DNA of 14,634 nucleotides from CAYRGG01 sp964423745 (GCA_964423745.1 CAYRGG010000083.1:1-14634); one strand, 5' to 3'; numbered from the stretch's first letter, positions 6,215-14,381 are shown. Program-made: numbers and translations. Notes: a model not told the origin generated them from the sequence alone.

Positions 6215-9200
6215 TTACTGGTTTTCTAGCTCAATGTTGATGCCTAGGGAACGGATTTCCTTGATAAGCACATTGAAGGACTCTGGCATACCGGCTTCCA
6301 TACGGTGATCTCCATCTACGATATTTTTGTAGACTTTAGTTCGCCCGTTCACGTCATCGGATTTTACGGTGAGCATCTCCTGCAAGGTATACGCGGCGCC
6401 ATAGGCTTCCAGCGCCCATACTTCCATCTCCCCAAAGCGTTGGCCACCGAATTGCGCTTTACCGCCTAGTGGTTGCTGGGTTACAAGACTGTAAGGCCCG
6501 GTGGATCGGGCATGCATCTTGTCATCAACAAGATGGTTCAGTTTTAGCATGTACATGTAGCCCACAGTCACTGGACGATCAAAGGGAATGCCGGTACGAC
6601 CGTCATGAAGGGTCGCTTGACCAGTTTCTGGCAAACCAGCTAGACGTAACATTTGCTTAAGCTCGTCTTCAGTGGCGCCGTCGAAAACCGGGGTCGCCAT
6701 GGGTACGCCGTGGGTAAGATTACGGCTAAGTGAAATAATCTCCTGATCACTGAATTCTTGAAAGTCCACCTGTTTATTGCCTGTGGCATTGTAAATCTGA
6801 CTTAAAAAATCACGTAATTCAGCAATGGACTTCTGAGCCTCTAGCATAACGGCGATTCGCTTACCTAAGCCCTTGGCGGCCCAGCCAAGATGTGTCTCTA
6901 GCACTTGCCCTACATTCATCCGTGATGGAACACCCAGTGGGTTAAGCACAATATCAACAGGCGTACCATCCTCTAAATAGGGCATGTCCTCTTGAGGAAC
7001 AATCATGGATACAACACCTTTGTTGCCATGGCGGCCCGCCATCTTATCACCCGGCTGAACACGCCGCTTAACAGCCATGTACACTTTAACCATTTTAAGT
7101 ACACCCGGTGCCAGGTCGTCGCCTTGGGTCAGTTTGCTGCGCTTTTCTTCAAACTTATCATCGAAATCTCGTCGCTGTTGATCGAGTTGATCAGCAATGA
7201 TCTCTAGCTGTTCATTAGCTTCTTCACTACGCAAACGAATTTCGAACCATTGTTGGCGGGATAAATTGTTAAGGTAGTTTTGGCTGATGGTGTCTCCAGC
7301 TCTCAAACCATCAGGACCACCTTCGGCGGTTTTATCCAACAAAATCTTTTCAACTCGCTGATACAGATCGTTTTCTAAAATCCGTAACTGATCATTTAGA
7401 TCCTTGCGAATGCGCGTCATTTCACCCACTTCAATTTGGCGGGCACGGCTGTCTTTCTCGACGCCATCGCGGGTAAACACACGCACATCGATAACGGTGC
7501 CATCCATGCCGGAAGGAACCCGCAGCGACGTGTCTTTGACATCCGAGGCTTTTTCCCCAAAGATGGCCCGTAAAAGTTTTTCCTCGGGTGTCAATTGGGT
7601 TTCCCCTTTAGGCGTTACCTTACCCACCAGAATATCGCCGGTTTGTACTTCAGCGCCAATATAAACGATGCCTGCTTCATCCAATTTCGCTAAGGCGCTT
7701 TCCCCCACATTGGGAATATCCGCCGTGATTTCCTCCGGCCCCAGTTTGGTATCCCGGGCCACACAAGTGAGTTCTTCGATATGAATGGTTGTGAAGCGAT
7801 CGTCCTTGACGATGCGCTCGGAAATTAATATAGAATCCTCGAAGTTGTAACCATTCCAGGGCATAAACGCTACCAGCAAATTCTGGCCTAGGGCGAGTTC
7901 TCCAAGATCTGTGCTGGGTCCATCCGCTAATACGTCATTCTTTGCCACCTCATCGCCGGGTTTTACGAGAGGTCGTTGATTGATACAGGTATTTTGATTT
8001 GAACGGGTGTATTTGGTGAGGTTGTAAATGTCGACCCCCGGTTCGCCGGCTTCTGTTTCCTCGTCGTGAACCCGCACGACAATACGTTCTGAGTCAACGG
8101 AATCCACCATGCCGCCACGTTTAGCAACCACCGTTACCCCCGAGTCGATGGCAACCCGGCGTTCAATGCCTGTACCCACCAGGGGTTTTTCAGCCTGTAA
8201 AGTGGGTACAGCTTGACGCTGCATATTAGACCCCATCAACGCTCGGTTAGCATCATCGTGTTCTAGAAAAGGGATAAGGGCAGCCGCCACCGAGACAATT
8301 TGCTTAGGAGAAACATCCATATATTGCACTTTATCTGGCATAGAGAGGGTAAACTCGTTCATATGCCGACAAGAAACCAGTTCGTCAATAAGGCGGCCTT
8401 CAGCATCCAGGGTTGCATTAGCCTGAGCGATAACGTAATTCCCTTCTTCAATGGCTGACAAGTATTCGATGTCATAGGTAACTTTGCTATCGACAACCCG
8501 ACGATAAGGGGTTTCTAAGAAACCATACTCGTTGGTGCGAGAATAGACAGCAAGGGAATTTATCAGCCCGATATTAGGACCTTCGGGGGTTTCGATAGGG
8601 CATACCCGACCATAATGGGTGGGGTGTACATCCCGCACCTCAAAACCCGCTCGCTCTCGGGTTAACCCGCCTGGGCCTAGAGCAGACACGCGCCGTTTGT
8701 GAGTAACTTCAGACAAGGGATTGTTCTGATCCATAAACTGGGATAATTGGCTAGAGCCAAAAAACTCTTTTATGGCGGCGGCCACCGGTTTTGCATTAAT
8801 CAAATCCTGAGGCATGAGATTATCTGATTCGGCACTGCTGAGACGCTCTCTGACTGCCCGTTCTACCCGCACTAGACCGACGCGAAAAACATTTTCCACC
8901 ATCTCGCCCACACAGCGAATACGGCGGTTACCCAAATGATCGATATCGTCCACCGTGCCATTACCGTTTTTAATATTGATGAGCACCTTGAGTACATCGA
9001 TGATGTCATCATCCTCGGCCTTCTCACATAATTGCTTATAAGAGGCATGCTGAGGATTATCGGGTAGAGTGGCTCCGTATTGGCGATCGATAAGTACGCC
9101 TACCCCTTGGATTTCGTTGTGTCCGACGCGGCGATTAAATTTCATTCGACCGACTGGCGAGAGGTCATAACGCTCTTCGTTGAAAAAGAGGTTATAAAAA

Positions 9201-10369
9201 AGATTTTGCGCGGCATCTTTAGTAGGCGGTTCGCCAGGACGCATCATGCGATAGATTTCTACTTGCGCTTCCAGGCCATTGTTTGTCTGATCACTGCGTA
9301 GGGTATTAGAGATATAAGGACCATGATCCAAATCGTTGATATAAAGCGTACTAAACGCCTCAACGCCATTGATACTAAATTTCTCTAATATATCGACGCT
9401 AAGTTCGTCATTTGCCCTGGCGAGTAATTCGCCTGTGTCCATGCTGATTACATCATGAGCCAACACTTTACCCATAAGATATTCGGCAGGGACCGTCAAT
9501 GTTTGGATGCCTGCTTTTTGCAGTTCGCGGATATGGCGAGCCGTGATCCGTCGACCGGCTTCCACTAAAATGTTTTCTCCAATCTGGATATCAAAGCTGG
9601 CTGTCTCCCCTCGCAAACGCTCAGGTACAAGGTCTAACGTAATACCATGTTCTTCAAAATGGAACGTATTAGTCTCGAAGAACATATTGAGAATTTGTTC
9701 GGGTTCATAACCTAGTGCTTTAAGCAGCACGGTAACCGGCAATTTACGACGCCGATCGATACGCGCGAAAAGAAGATCCTTGGGATCAAATTCAAAATCT
9801 AGCCAAGAACCACGGTAAGGAATAACCCGCGCAGAAAAGAGTAATTTACCCGAGGAATGGGTTTTTCCCTTGTCATGGTCAAAAAACACACCGGGTGAGC
9901 GGTGCAACTGTGAAACAATAACTCGCTCCGTACCATTGATGACAAACGTGCCGTTGTCTGTCATTAATGGCAATTCCCCCATATAAACTTCACTTTCTTT
10001 AATATCTTTTACCGAATGCGCACCAGCTTCAGCATCTTTATCTAAAATAGCTAGCCGTAAACGCACCCGCAAAGGCGCCGCGAAAGTCAATCCTCTTAAT
10101 TGGCACTCACGCACATCGAAGACAGGTTCGCCAAGGCGATAACTGACATATTCAAGGAGCGCATTACCCGAGTAACTGGTGATGGGGAATACAGAACGAA
10201 AGGCTGCGTGTAGTCCTAAATCTTGACGCGCTTCAGGAGCAACGTCAGATTGTAAGAAATTGCAATACGAATTGAGCTGTATTGCTAAAAGATAAGGCTC
10301 CTGGAGAATACTCGGACGCTTACCAAAGTTGTTGCGAATACGCTTTTTTTCAGTAAAACTATAAGGCAT
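6215..10369 (-). CDS. rpoB: DNA-directed RNA polymerase subunit beta
   Basis: The 1384-residue protein begins MPYSFTEKKRIRNNFGKRP and ends LGINIELENQ, like E. coli beta (1342). The rifampicin-binding cluster is wild type: D547, H557 and S562 correspond to E. coli D516, H526 and S531, so rifampicin sensitivity is expected. The active-site region YNFEDSILISERI and the lysine-rich GDKMAGRHGNKG motif are intact, and both proteobacterial insertions are present. About 25 residues are added at roughly 425-452, at the end of the lobe domain, compared with E. coli from memory. That accounts for most of the 31-residue offset in the Rif region. GAGGA lies a few bases upstream of the ATG. The gene follows rplL after 192 bases that hold an attenuator-like hairpin. 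Confidence 0.99.
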   Translation of the reverse strand: MPYSFTEKKRIRNNFGKRPSILQEPYLLAIQLNSYCNFLQSDVAPEARQDLGLHAAFRSVFPITSYSGNALLEYVSYRLGEPVFDVRECQLRGLTFAAPLRVRLRLAILDKDAEAGAHSVKDIKESEVYMGELPLMTDNGTFVINGTERVIVSQLHRSPGVFFDHDKGKTHSSGKLLFSARVIPYRGSWLDFEFDPKDLLFARIDRRRKLPVTVLLKALGYEPEQILNMFFETNTFHFEEHGITLDLVPERLRGETASFDIQIGENILVEAGRRITARHIRELQKAGIQTLTVPAEYLMGKVLAHDVISMDTGELLARANDELSVDILEKFSINGVEAFSTLYINDLDHGPYISNTLRSDQTNNGLEAQVEIYRMMRPGEPPTKDAAQNLFYNLFFNEERYDLSPVGRMKFNRRVGHNEIQGVGVLIDRQYGATLPDNPQHASYKQLCEKAEDDDIIDVLKVLINIKNGNGTVDDIDHLGNRRIRCVGEMVENVFRVGLVRVERAVRERLSSAESDNLMPQDLINAKPVAAAIKEFFGSSQLSQFMDQNNPLSEVTHKRRVSALGPGGLTRERAGFEVRDVHPTHYGRVCPIETPEGPNIGLINSLAVYSRTNEYGFLETPYRRVVDSKVTYDIEYLSAIEEGNYVIAQANATLDAEGRLIDELVSCRHMNEFTLSMPDKVQYMDVSPKQIVSVAAALIPFLEHDDANRALMGSNMQRQAVPTLQAEKPLVGTGIERRVAIDSGVTVVAKRGGMVDSVDSERIVVRVHDEETEAGEPGVDIYNLTKYTRSNQNTCINQRPLVKPGDEVAKNDVLADGPSTDLGELALGQNLLVAFMPWNGYNFEDSILISERIVKDDRFTTIHIEELTCVARDTKLGPEEITADIPNVGESALAKLDEAGIVYIGAEVQTGDILVGKVTPKGETQLTPEEKLLRAIFGEKASDVKDTSLRVPSGMDGTVIDVRVFTRDGVEKDSRARQIEVGEMTRIRKDLNDQLRILENDLYQRVEKILLDKTAEGGPDGLRAGDTISQNYLNNLSRQQWFEIRLRSEEANEQLEIIADQLDQQRRDFDDKFEEKRSKLTQGDDLAPGVLKMVKVYMAVKRRVQPGDKMAGRHGNKGVVSMIVPQEDMPYLEDGTPVDIVLNPLGVPSRMNVGQVLETHLGWAAKGLGKRIAVMLEAQKSIAELRDFLSQIYNATGNKQVDFQEFSDQEIISLSRNLTHGVPMATPVFDGATEDELKQMLRLAGLPETGQATLHDGRTGIPFDRPVTVGYMYMLKLNHLVDDKMHARSTGPYSLVTQQPLGGKAQFGGQRFGEMEVWALEAYGAAYTLQEMLTVKSDDVNGRTKVYKNIVDGDHRMEAGMPESFNVLIKEIRSLGINIELENQ

Positions 10370-10396
10370 TAAAATTCCTCGGAAACGCTTTCAACC

Positions 10397-10417
10397 ATGG
10401 ATAACTGGCTTATCCAT
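10397..10417 (-). repeat. 8-bp inverted repeat upstream of rpoB
   Basis: ATGGATAA at 10397-10404 and TTATCCAT at 10410-10417 are perfect inverted copies separated by CTGGC. The structure sits about 28 bases upstream of the rpoB start codon. On the transcript an alternative short stem, GGCU with AGCC, would use part of the same bases, so two foldings compete. No T-run follows it. It could mark an RNA processing site or a protein site. The function is unknown. Confidence 0.5.
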
Positions 10418-10473
10418 AGCCACGATCATAAAGGGATCGAAACTTGGGATTTCAGCTTATATAAAAACCATAC

Positions 10474-10507
10474 AGGAAAAGGCCGGTGACTTTGGTGGTC
10501 ACCAGCC
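10474..10507 (-). terminator. Intrinsic terminator / attenuator between rplL and rpoB
   Basis: On the transcript GGCUGGUGAC pairs with GUCACCGGCC (ten pairs, one G-U) around a 7-base loop and is followed by UUUUCC. Arms are 10498-10507 and 10481-10490, and the U-run is 10477-10480. The U-run is short, so partial termination is likely. The position matches the known E. coli rplL-rpoB attenuator, which lets only a fraction of ribosomal-protein transcription continue into the polymerase genes. That role is inferred by position and structure. Confidence 0.75.
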
Positions 10508-10561
10508 GTTTTCTTCTCATCTGATGTGGTAAGCCAGCCCCATTCAGCGCTGGAAAACCGG

Positions 10562-10948
10562 TTATTTAATCTCGACAGTGGCACCAGCCTCTTCAAGTTG
10601 TTTCTTGATATCTTCCGCTTCTTCTTTGCTGGTGCCTTCCTTAATAGGAGATGGAACTCCTTCAACCATATCTTTGGCTTCTTTAAGCCCCAAACCTGTG
10701 ATGCCACGAACGACCTTAATCACATTAACTTTCTTCTCGCCGAAAGATGTCATAACGCAATCAAATTCTGTTTTCTCCTCCACTGGCGCGGCCGCTTCAC
10801 CACCGCCCGCTGCGCCCATCGCAGGGGCTGCTACAGCGGCAGCAGCGCTGACGCCAAATTTCTCTTCCATGGCGGAAATCAAGTCAACCACTTCCATGAC
10901 AGTCATGTTAGCGATAGTATCCAAAATCTCTTCTTTAGAAACAGCCAT
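10562..10948 (-). CDS. rplL: 50S ribosomal protein L7/L12
   Basis: The 128-residue acidic protein has the N-terminal dimerisation and L10-binding domain (residues 1-33), an alanine/glycine-rich hinge at about 34-54, and the C-terminal factor-binding domain from about 57 to 128 (GLGLKEAKDMVEGVP at 85-99). Dimers bind L10 and form the flexible stalk that recruits EF-Tu, EF-G and other translational GTPases. A GGGAG ribosome site lies 9 bases before the ATG. The gene follows rplJ after 73 bases. A cysteine at residue 64 (EFDCVM) stands where a valine is usual in E. coli. Confidence 0.98.
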   Translation of the reverse strand: MAVSKEEILDTIANMTVMEVVDLISAMEEKFGVSAAAAVAAPAMGAAGGGEAAAPVEEKTEFDCVMTSFGEKKVNVIKVVRGITGLGLKEAKDMVEGVPSPIKEGTSKEEAEDIKKQLEEAGATVEIK

Positions 10949-11021
10949 GCAAATTTACTCCCGATTAATTAGATATAAAAAAGTGTCGTTAAAGTAAGTA
11001 ACTTTAGAAAAGTGAATAGGT

Positions 11022-11561
11022 TTAGCCTGTCTCTTCAGTTTTCTTAAGGCGAACAGCTTCAACAGTTCGGACCAGCTTACCTGGTACTTCATTAAAGGTG
11101 CGCGCTAGCTTATCAAGAGGCGCTTTTAAGCAGGCCATCAGCAAACTAATTGCTTCTTCCTTAGTGGGTAGGCTTGCTAACTTATCGAGTTCCGTGGCCG
11201 GCAGCACTTGGTTGCCGATGCAAAGGGTTTTGACGATAAGCTTATCGTTCTCTTTATTTTTAAGAAATTCTTTTAATAACTTTGCGCCAGCACCAGGCTC
11301 TTCTTGAGAAAACGCTAAAATAAGAGGACCTTTAAGACTTTCGTTTATGGATTCAAAGTCAGTTCCCTGCAGGGCACGTTGCGCCAGGGTATTTTTTACC
11401 ACCCTAAGATAAACCCGCTGTTCTCTTGCTTTAGCCCGTAGACTTGTAAGCTGTTCGACAGTCAAACCTCGGTACTCAGAAGCGATAACGGAGTGAGACT
11501 GGGCAGCCACCTCAGCCACCTCAGCAATGACCGCCTTCTTCTGTGAAAGATTTAAGCTCAT
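11022..11561 (-). CDS. rplJ: 50S ribosomal protein L10
   Basis: The 179-residue protein begins MSLNLSQKKAVIAEVAE, matching the E. coli L10 start MALNLQDK. The N-terminal domain binds 23S rRNA and L11, and the C-terminal helix binds L7/L12 dimers to build the stalk base. The frame is open 69 bases further upstream to an ATG at 11630. That longer start is rejected because AGGAGA lies about 10 bases before the ATG at 11561 and homologues begin there. L10, with L12, represses its own operon in E. coli by binding the leader, and a structured leader precedes this gene. It is followed by rplL. Confidence 0.97.
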   Translation of the reverse strand: MSLNLSQKKAVIAEVAEVAAQSHSVIASEYRGLTVEQLTSLRAKAREQRVYLRVVKNTLAQRALQGTDFESINESLKGPLILAFSQEEPGAGAKLLKEFLKNKENDKLIVKTLCIGNQVLPATELDKLASLPTKEEAISLLMACLKAPLDKLARTFNEVPGKLVRTVEAVRLKKTEETG

Positions 11562-11886
11562 AAGATTGTGTTCTCCTGGAGCAGAACTAATACTTAAAGT
11601 TGGTTTGACTAAAAGTAATTGTCTACTCAACCATCACGGTTAATTCCGATACGGCGGTCTGCTCTAAGAGGAAAAAAATTCAGAAAAGAGCAGCGCCCTC
11701 TACGTAGGTTATCATCCGCTATGCTCATATTTGCTTAGCTTGAGCGATGATAATTAAGCCATAAGCACCTACGGTCTTTGATAAAATCGGCTTTGCCGAT
11801 CCTAACAATGAGCTATCGTTATGCTCATATACCTGTTGAGCTGGCTAGAAACCCTGCTTGCTATGTATTAGTTAGCTAGTAAACGA
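11562..11886 (-). promoter_or_regulatory. Structured rplJ leader / rplA-rplJ spacer
   Basis: This 325-base spacer has no gene. In transcript order it holds four structures. First is an ATGAGC/GCTCAT stem near 11805-11830. Second is a terminator-like hairpin, ATCGGC/GCCGAT at 11786-11800, followed by UUUUAU. Third is a long structure with arms 11703-11709/11767-11773 and 11709-11716/11746-11753. Fourth is a stem with arms 11653-11665 and 11687-11697: seven plus four pairs split by a 2-base bulge. The 11-base TATGCTCATAT occurs at 11720-11730 and again exactly 100 bases away at 11820-11830. In E. coli the equivalent leader binds L10(L12)4 and limits rplJL translation. I infer the same class of control but could not recognise a kink-turn. 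No convincing promoter was found. Confidence 0.55.
11786..11800 (-). terminator. Possible attenuator hairpin between rplA and rplJ
   Basis: The transcript reads AUCGGC, loop AAA, GCCGAU, then UUUUAUC. The stem is only six pairs and the U-run is interrupted, so this is a weak or partial terminator at best. It lies about 90 bases after the rplA stop and would separate L11/L1 from L10/L12 output. An alternative is that it is simply part of the leader fold. Confidence 0.4.
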
Positions 11887-12582
11887 TTAAAATGAAAGCG
11901 TCGTTTGATCTACAGCCAGCCCAGGTCCCATCGTCGAAGAGACCGTTATCTTTTGAATGTAAATACCTTTAGAGGTGGAAGGTTTGGCCTTTTTTAAATC
12001 GACCAGTAATGCTTGCAAGTTGTCCTGAAGGTTACTAGGATCAAAATCGACCTTACCAATGCTACAGTGAATAATACCAACCTTGTCAGTACGATAACGT
12101 ACTTGTCCGGCCTTAGCGTTTTTTACGGCAGTGACGACATCGGGTGTTACTGTGCCTACTTTGGGATTAGGCATTAATCCTCGAGGCCCTAAAATCTGCC
12201 CGAGAGGACCCACCACCCGCATAGCGTCGGGTGTTGCAATGGCCACATCAAAATTTAACTCACCTGCTTTAACTTGTTGCGCTAAATCTTCAAAACCCAC
12301 CAGATCAGCGCCAGCCTGTTGTGCTGCTTCAGCATTTGCACCCTGAGCAAATACTGCCACGCGTACACTTTTTCCAGTGCCATGGGGAAGTACCGTGGAA
12401 CCTCGCACAACCTGATCCGATTTGCGTGGATCAACACCCAGGTTAATGGCAGCGTCGATAGATTCTGTAAATTTGGCGGTTGCTGTCTGTTTTAGTAGAG
12501 TCAGTGCCTCTTCAATGGGGTATTGTTTAGTTGGCACAATTTTTTCGCGAATTAAACGTATGCGCTTGGATAATTTTGCCAT
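11887..12582 (-). CDS. rplA: 50S ribosomal protein L1
   Basis: The 231-residue protein matches L1 throughout: MAKLSKR start, DPRKSDQVVRGSTVLPHGTG at 51-70, LGPRGLMPNPKVGTVT at 131-146, and STMGPGL near the C-terminus (residues 216-222). L1 binds 23S rRNA helices 76-78 to form the mobile L1 stalk that guides deacylated tRNA out of the E site. In E. coli it also represses the rplK-rplA mRNA. The start lies 3 bases after the rplK stop, with GGAG inside the last rplK codons, so the two are translationally coupled. Confidence 0.98.
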   Translation of the reverse strand: MAKLSKRIRLIREKIVPTKQYPIEEALTLLKQTATAKFTESIDAAINLGVDPRKSDQVVRGSTVLPHGTGKSVRVAVFAQGANAEAAQQAGADLVGFEDLAQQVKAGELNFDVAIATPDAMRVVGPLGQILGPRGLMPNPKVGTVTPDVVTAVKNAKAGQVRYRTDKVGIIHCSIGKVDFDPSNLQDNLQALLVDLKKAKPSTSKGIYIQKITVSSTMGPGLAVDQTTLSF

Positions 12583-12585
12583 GAT

Positions 12586-13017
12586 TTAAACTCCCTCGAC
12601 CTCGAGACCCATGGATCGAGCGCTACCTGCAATGGTACGAACTGCTGCTTCTAATTCAGCCGCCGTTAAATCAGGGGATTTGGCCTTGGCAATATCTTCT
12701 AGATGTTGACGGGTTACCGTGCCAACCTTTTGAGAATTAGGCGTTGCACTACCCTTGCTAATACCAGCTGCTTTTTTTAGTAATACGCTAGCTGGTGGGG
12801 TTTTCATTATGAAGGTGAAGCTACGGTCATTGTAAACCGTAATCACCACAGGAATCGGAAGACCTTGTTCCATTTGTTGGGTTTGAGCATTAAATGTTTT
12901 ACAGAATTCCATGATATTGACGCCATGCTGACCCAAAGCTGGACCAACGGGTGGGCTAGGATTAGCTGCACCAGCCGGTACTTGCAGCTTAACATAAGCA
13001 GATACTTTTTTTGCCAT
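12586..13017 (-). CDS. rplK: 50S ribosomal protein L11
   Basis: The 143-residue protein has the L11 signature PPVGPALGQHGVNIMEFCK at 22-40 and the rRNA-binding C-terminal domain ending MGLEVEGV. With L10 and 23S rRNA it forms the GTPase-associated centre and is needed for RelA activation by stalled ribosomes. AGGAG lies 7 bases before the ATG. It is preceded by a 264-base AT-rich leader and coupled to rplA. Confidence 0.98.
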   Translation of the reverse strand: MAKKVSAYVKLQVPAGAANPSPPVGPALGQHGVNIMEFCKTFNAQTQQMEQGLPIPVVITVYNDRSFTFIMKTPPASVLLKKAAGISKGSATPNSQKVGTVTRQHLEDIAKAKSPDLTAAELEAAVRTIAGSARSMGLEVEGV

Positions 13018-13281
13018 TAATTATCTCCTAATGGGTACAAACGCTTTAAGCTATTTTTATCGTATTTGTACGATTTTAATTTTATAAATAGCTTTCAAAA
13101 GCTCCCCGATTAAAAAAAACAATCACGATATTTTTGATGGGTCAAAAAAATGCATAACGATGATAAACTAAATAAAAGTTTTCAGTACAAAGTTATTTAT
13201 TTTTGAGGGGCATTTTTAAAGCACGCAATCTTTGGCTTAGTTTATTAATGAAGTAACTTGCGCCACTTAGAAATATCACCA
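13018..13281 (-). promoter_or_regulatory. AT-rich rplK leader with nested, competing hairpins
   Basis: No gene is seen in this 264-base nusG-rplK spacer, which is far richer in A and T than its neighbours. Near rplK lies a nested structure: outer arms AAGCTATTT at 13048-13056 and AAATAGCTT at 13086-13094, inner stem ATCGTA/TACGAT at 13059-13074. A second hairpin, AGCTTT CA AAAGCT at 13090-13103, reuses bases of the outer arm, so both cannot form together. In E. coli this interval carries the L11 promoter and an L1-responsive mRNA site. That role is inferred from position only. I did not find a strong -35/-10 pair. Confidence 0.5.
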
Positions 13282-13815
13282 TCATGCTTTCTCGACTTGA
13301 CTAAATTCCAACTCGACGGGCGTTGAGCGACCAAAAATAAGGACTGCTACTCGAAGCCGGTTTTTTTCGTAATTGACTTCCTCGACAACGCCGTTAAAGT
13401 CGTTAAAAGGACCATCATTAACTCTTACCACTTCACCCGGTTCGTAAAGTATCTTTGGTTTTGGCCGGTCAACCCCTTCTTGGACCCGTTGCATAATGGC
13501 CAGAGCTTCTTTTTCTGTAATCGGAGCTGGCTTATCGCTGGTGCCACCTATAAAACCAAGTACTTTAGGAACGCTTTTTACCAAATGCCAAGTATCATCA
13601 TTCATTTCCATTTGAACCAGTACATAGCCAGGAAAAAATTTACGCTCACTTTTGCGTTTTTGGCCATCACGCATTTCAATCACTTCTTCAGTGGGTACGA
13701 GAATTTCACCAAATTCTTCTTCTATGTTCTGACGTTTAATACGCTCTTGCAAAGAGCGTTTTACTTGATGCTCAAACCCTGAATAAGCCTGTACCACATA
13801 CCAGCGCATTGCCAT
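13282..13815 (-). CDS. nusG: Transcription termination/antitermination factor NusG
   Basis: The 177-residue protein has the NGN domain (RWYVVQAYSGFE at 4-15, KSERKFFPGYVLVQM at 55-69, GFIGGTSDKPAPI at 87-99) and the C-terminal KOW domain (about 124-177: GEVVRVNDGPFNDFNGVVEE). NusG binds RNA polymerase at the beta' clamp, increases processivity, and links it to Rho or to ribosomal protein S10. The ATG at 13815 is preferred over the one two codons later because GGTGAT, a good match to the anti-Shine-Dalgarno, lies 6 bases before it. That site overlaps the secE stop, so the two genes are coupled (7-base gap). Confidence 0.98.
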   Translation of the reverse strand: MAMRWYVVQAYSGFEHQVKRSLQERIKRQNIEEEFGEILVPTEEVIEMRDGQKRKSERKFFPGYVLVQMEMNDDTWHLVKSVPKVLGFIGGTSDKPAPITEKEALAIMQRVQEGVDRPKPKILYEPGEVVRVNDGPFNDFNGVVEEVNYEKNRLRVAVLIFGRSTPVELEFSQVEKA

Positions 13816-13822
13816 GATTAAA

Positions 13823-14200
13823 TCACCCTTGGCCTGTTAGCAAACGCACGATCCACAAAAGCAACAAATCCAGTAGCCATAACAGCAAGCCCATAATAAT
13901 GACCATCACGATCACAGCTAGACTGGTCTGCAAAGTTTCGTTGCGCGTTGGCCAGACTACCTTGCGCAATTCTATGCGTGATTCTCTTACAAACTCCACT
14001 AAGTTATTTCCCTGGGGTGTGGAAAAAGCGATGAAGAGCGAAACTCCAACAATAATCAGCAAGCCAATAACGCGAACTAGCGTTGAATAATCTGAGAAAT
14101 AATAAAAAGCGCCGAGCGCTGCTAGAAAAATTGAAAATGCCGCAATGAGCTTAAGAATGTCCAGCCGCGAGGGTGGCGCTTCAGACTTAGAATGATTCAT
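13823..14200 (-). CDS. secE: Preprotein translocase subunit SecE
   Basis: The 125-residue membrane protein is the three-span gammaproteobacterial form of SecE. Hydrophobic segments lie at about 17-35, 41-60 and 93-119. The essential cytoplasmic amphipathic helix and hinge (ESRIELRKVVWPTR, 73-86) precede the last span. SecE clamps SecY in the SecYEG channel. The ATG at 14200 has no clear Shine-Dalgarno sequence. No alternative in-frame start fits better. The gene follows tRNA-Trp by 105 bases and is coupled to nusG. Confidence 0.97.
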   Translation of the reverse strand: MNHSKSEAPPSRLDILKLIAAFSIFLAALGAFYYFSDYSTLVRVIGLLIIVGVSLFIAFSTPQGNNLVEFVRESRIELRKVVWPTRNETLQTSLAVIVMVIIMGLLLWLLDLLLLWIVRLLTGQG

Positions 14201-14252
14201 ATTACAGAATAATTAAAGGCTATGTGGTTGTTCAACTTAACAAAGCTTAGCC

Positions 14253-14268
14253 CAGCGATTTATCGCTG
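14253..14268 (-). repeat. Short hairpin between tRNA-Trp and secE
   Basis: CAGCGA and TCGCTG are perfect inverted copies around a 4-base loop, about 37 bases after the 3' end of the tRNA on the transcript. No U-run follows, so it is not a terminator. It could help tRNA 3' processing from a tuf-trnW-secE transcript. Confidence 0.4.
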
Positions 14269-14305
14269 ACACTGTAGATTGGAAGGAAAGCCTAAACTGA
14301 GTAAA

Positions 14306-14381
<76 letters not shown>

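Noticed and set aside
10426..10707. 93-codon minus-strand frame overlapping rplL in another frame
   Set aside because: It overlaps the rplL 3' end and the attenuator, has low-complexity lysine-rich composition from frame-shifted rplL, and matches no known protein.
10526..10997. Two overlapping plus-strand frames of 148 and 139 codons opposite rplL
   Set aside because: They mirror the rplL codons and its alanine-rich hinge. Neither has a family resemblance, and L7/L12 is unmistakable on the other strand.
11562..11630. 23-residue N-terminal extension of L10
   Set aside because: Homologues start at MSLNL-type sequence, AGGAGA lies just before the ATG at 11561, and the extension falls in the expected untranslated leader.
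13101..13200. Possible promoter pairs (TTGTAC with TTTATC, or TTGACC with downstream T-rich boxes) before rplK
   Set aside because: Matches to the sigma-70 consensus are only about half in each box or the spacing is wrong. In such AT-rich DNA they are expected by chance.
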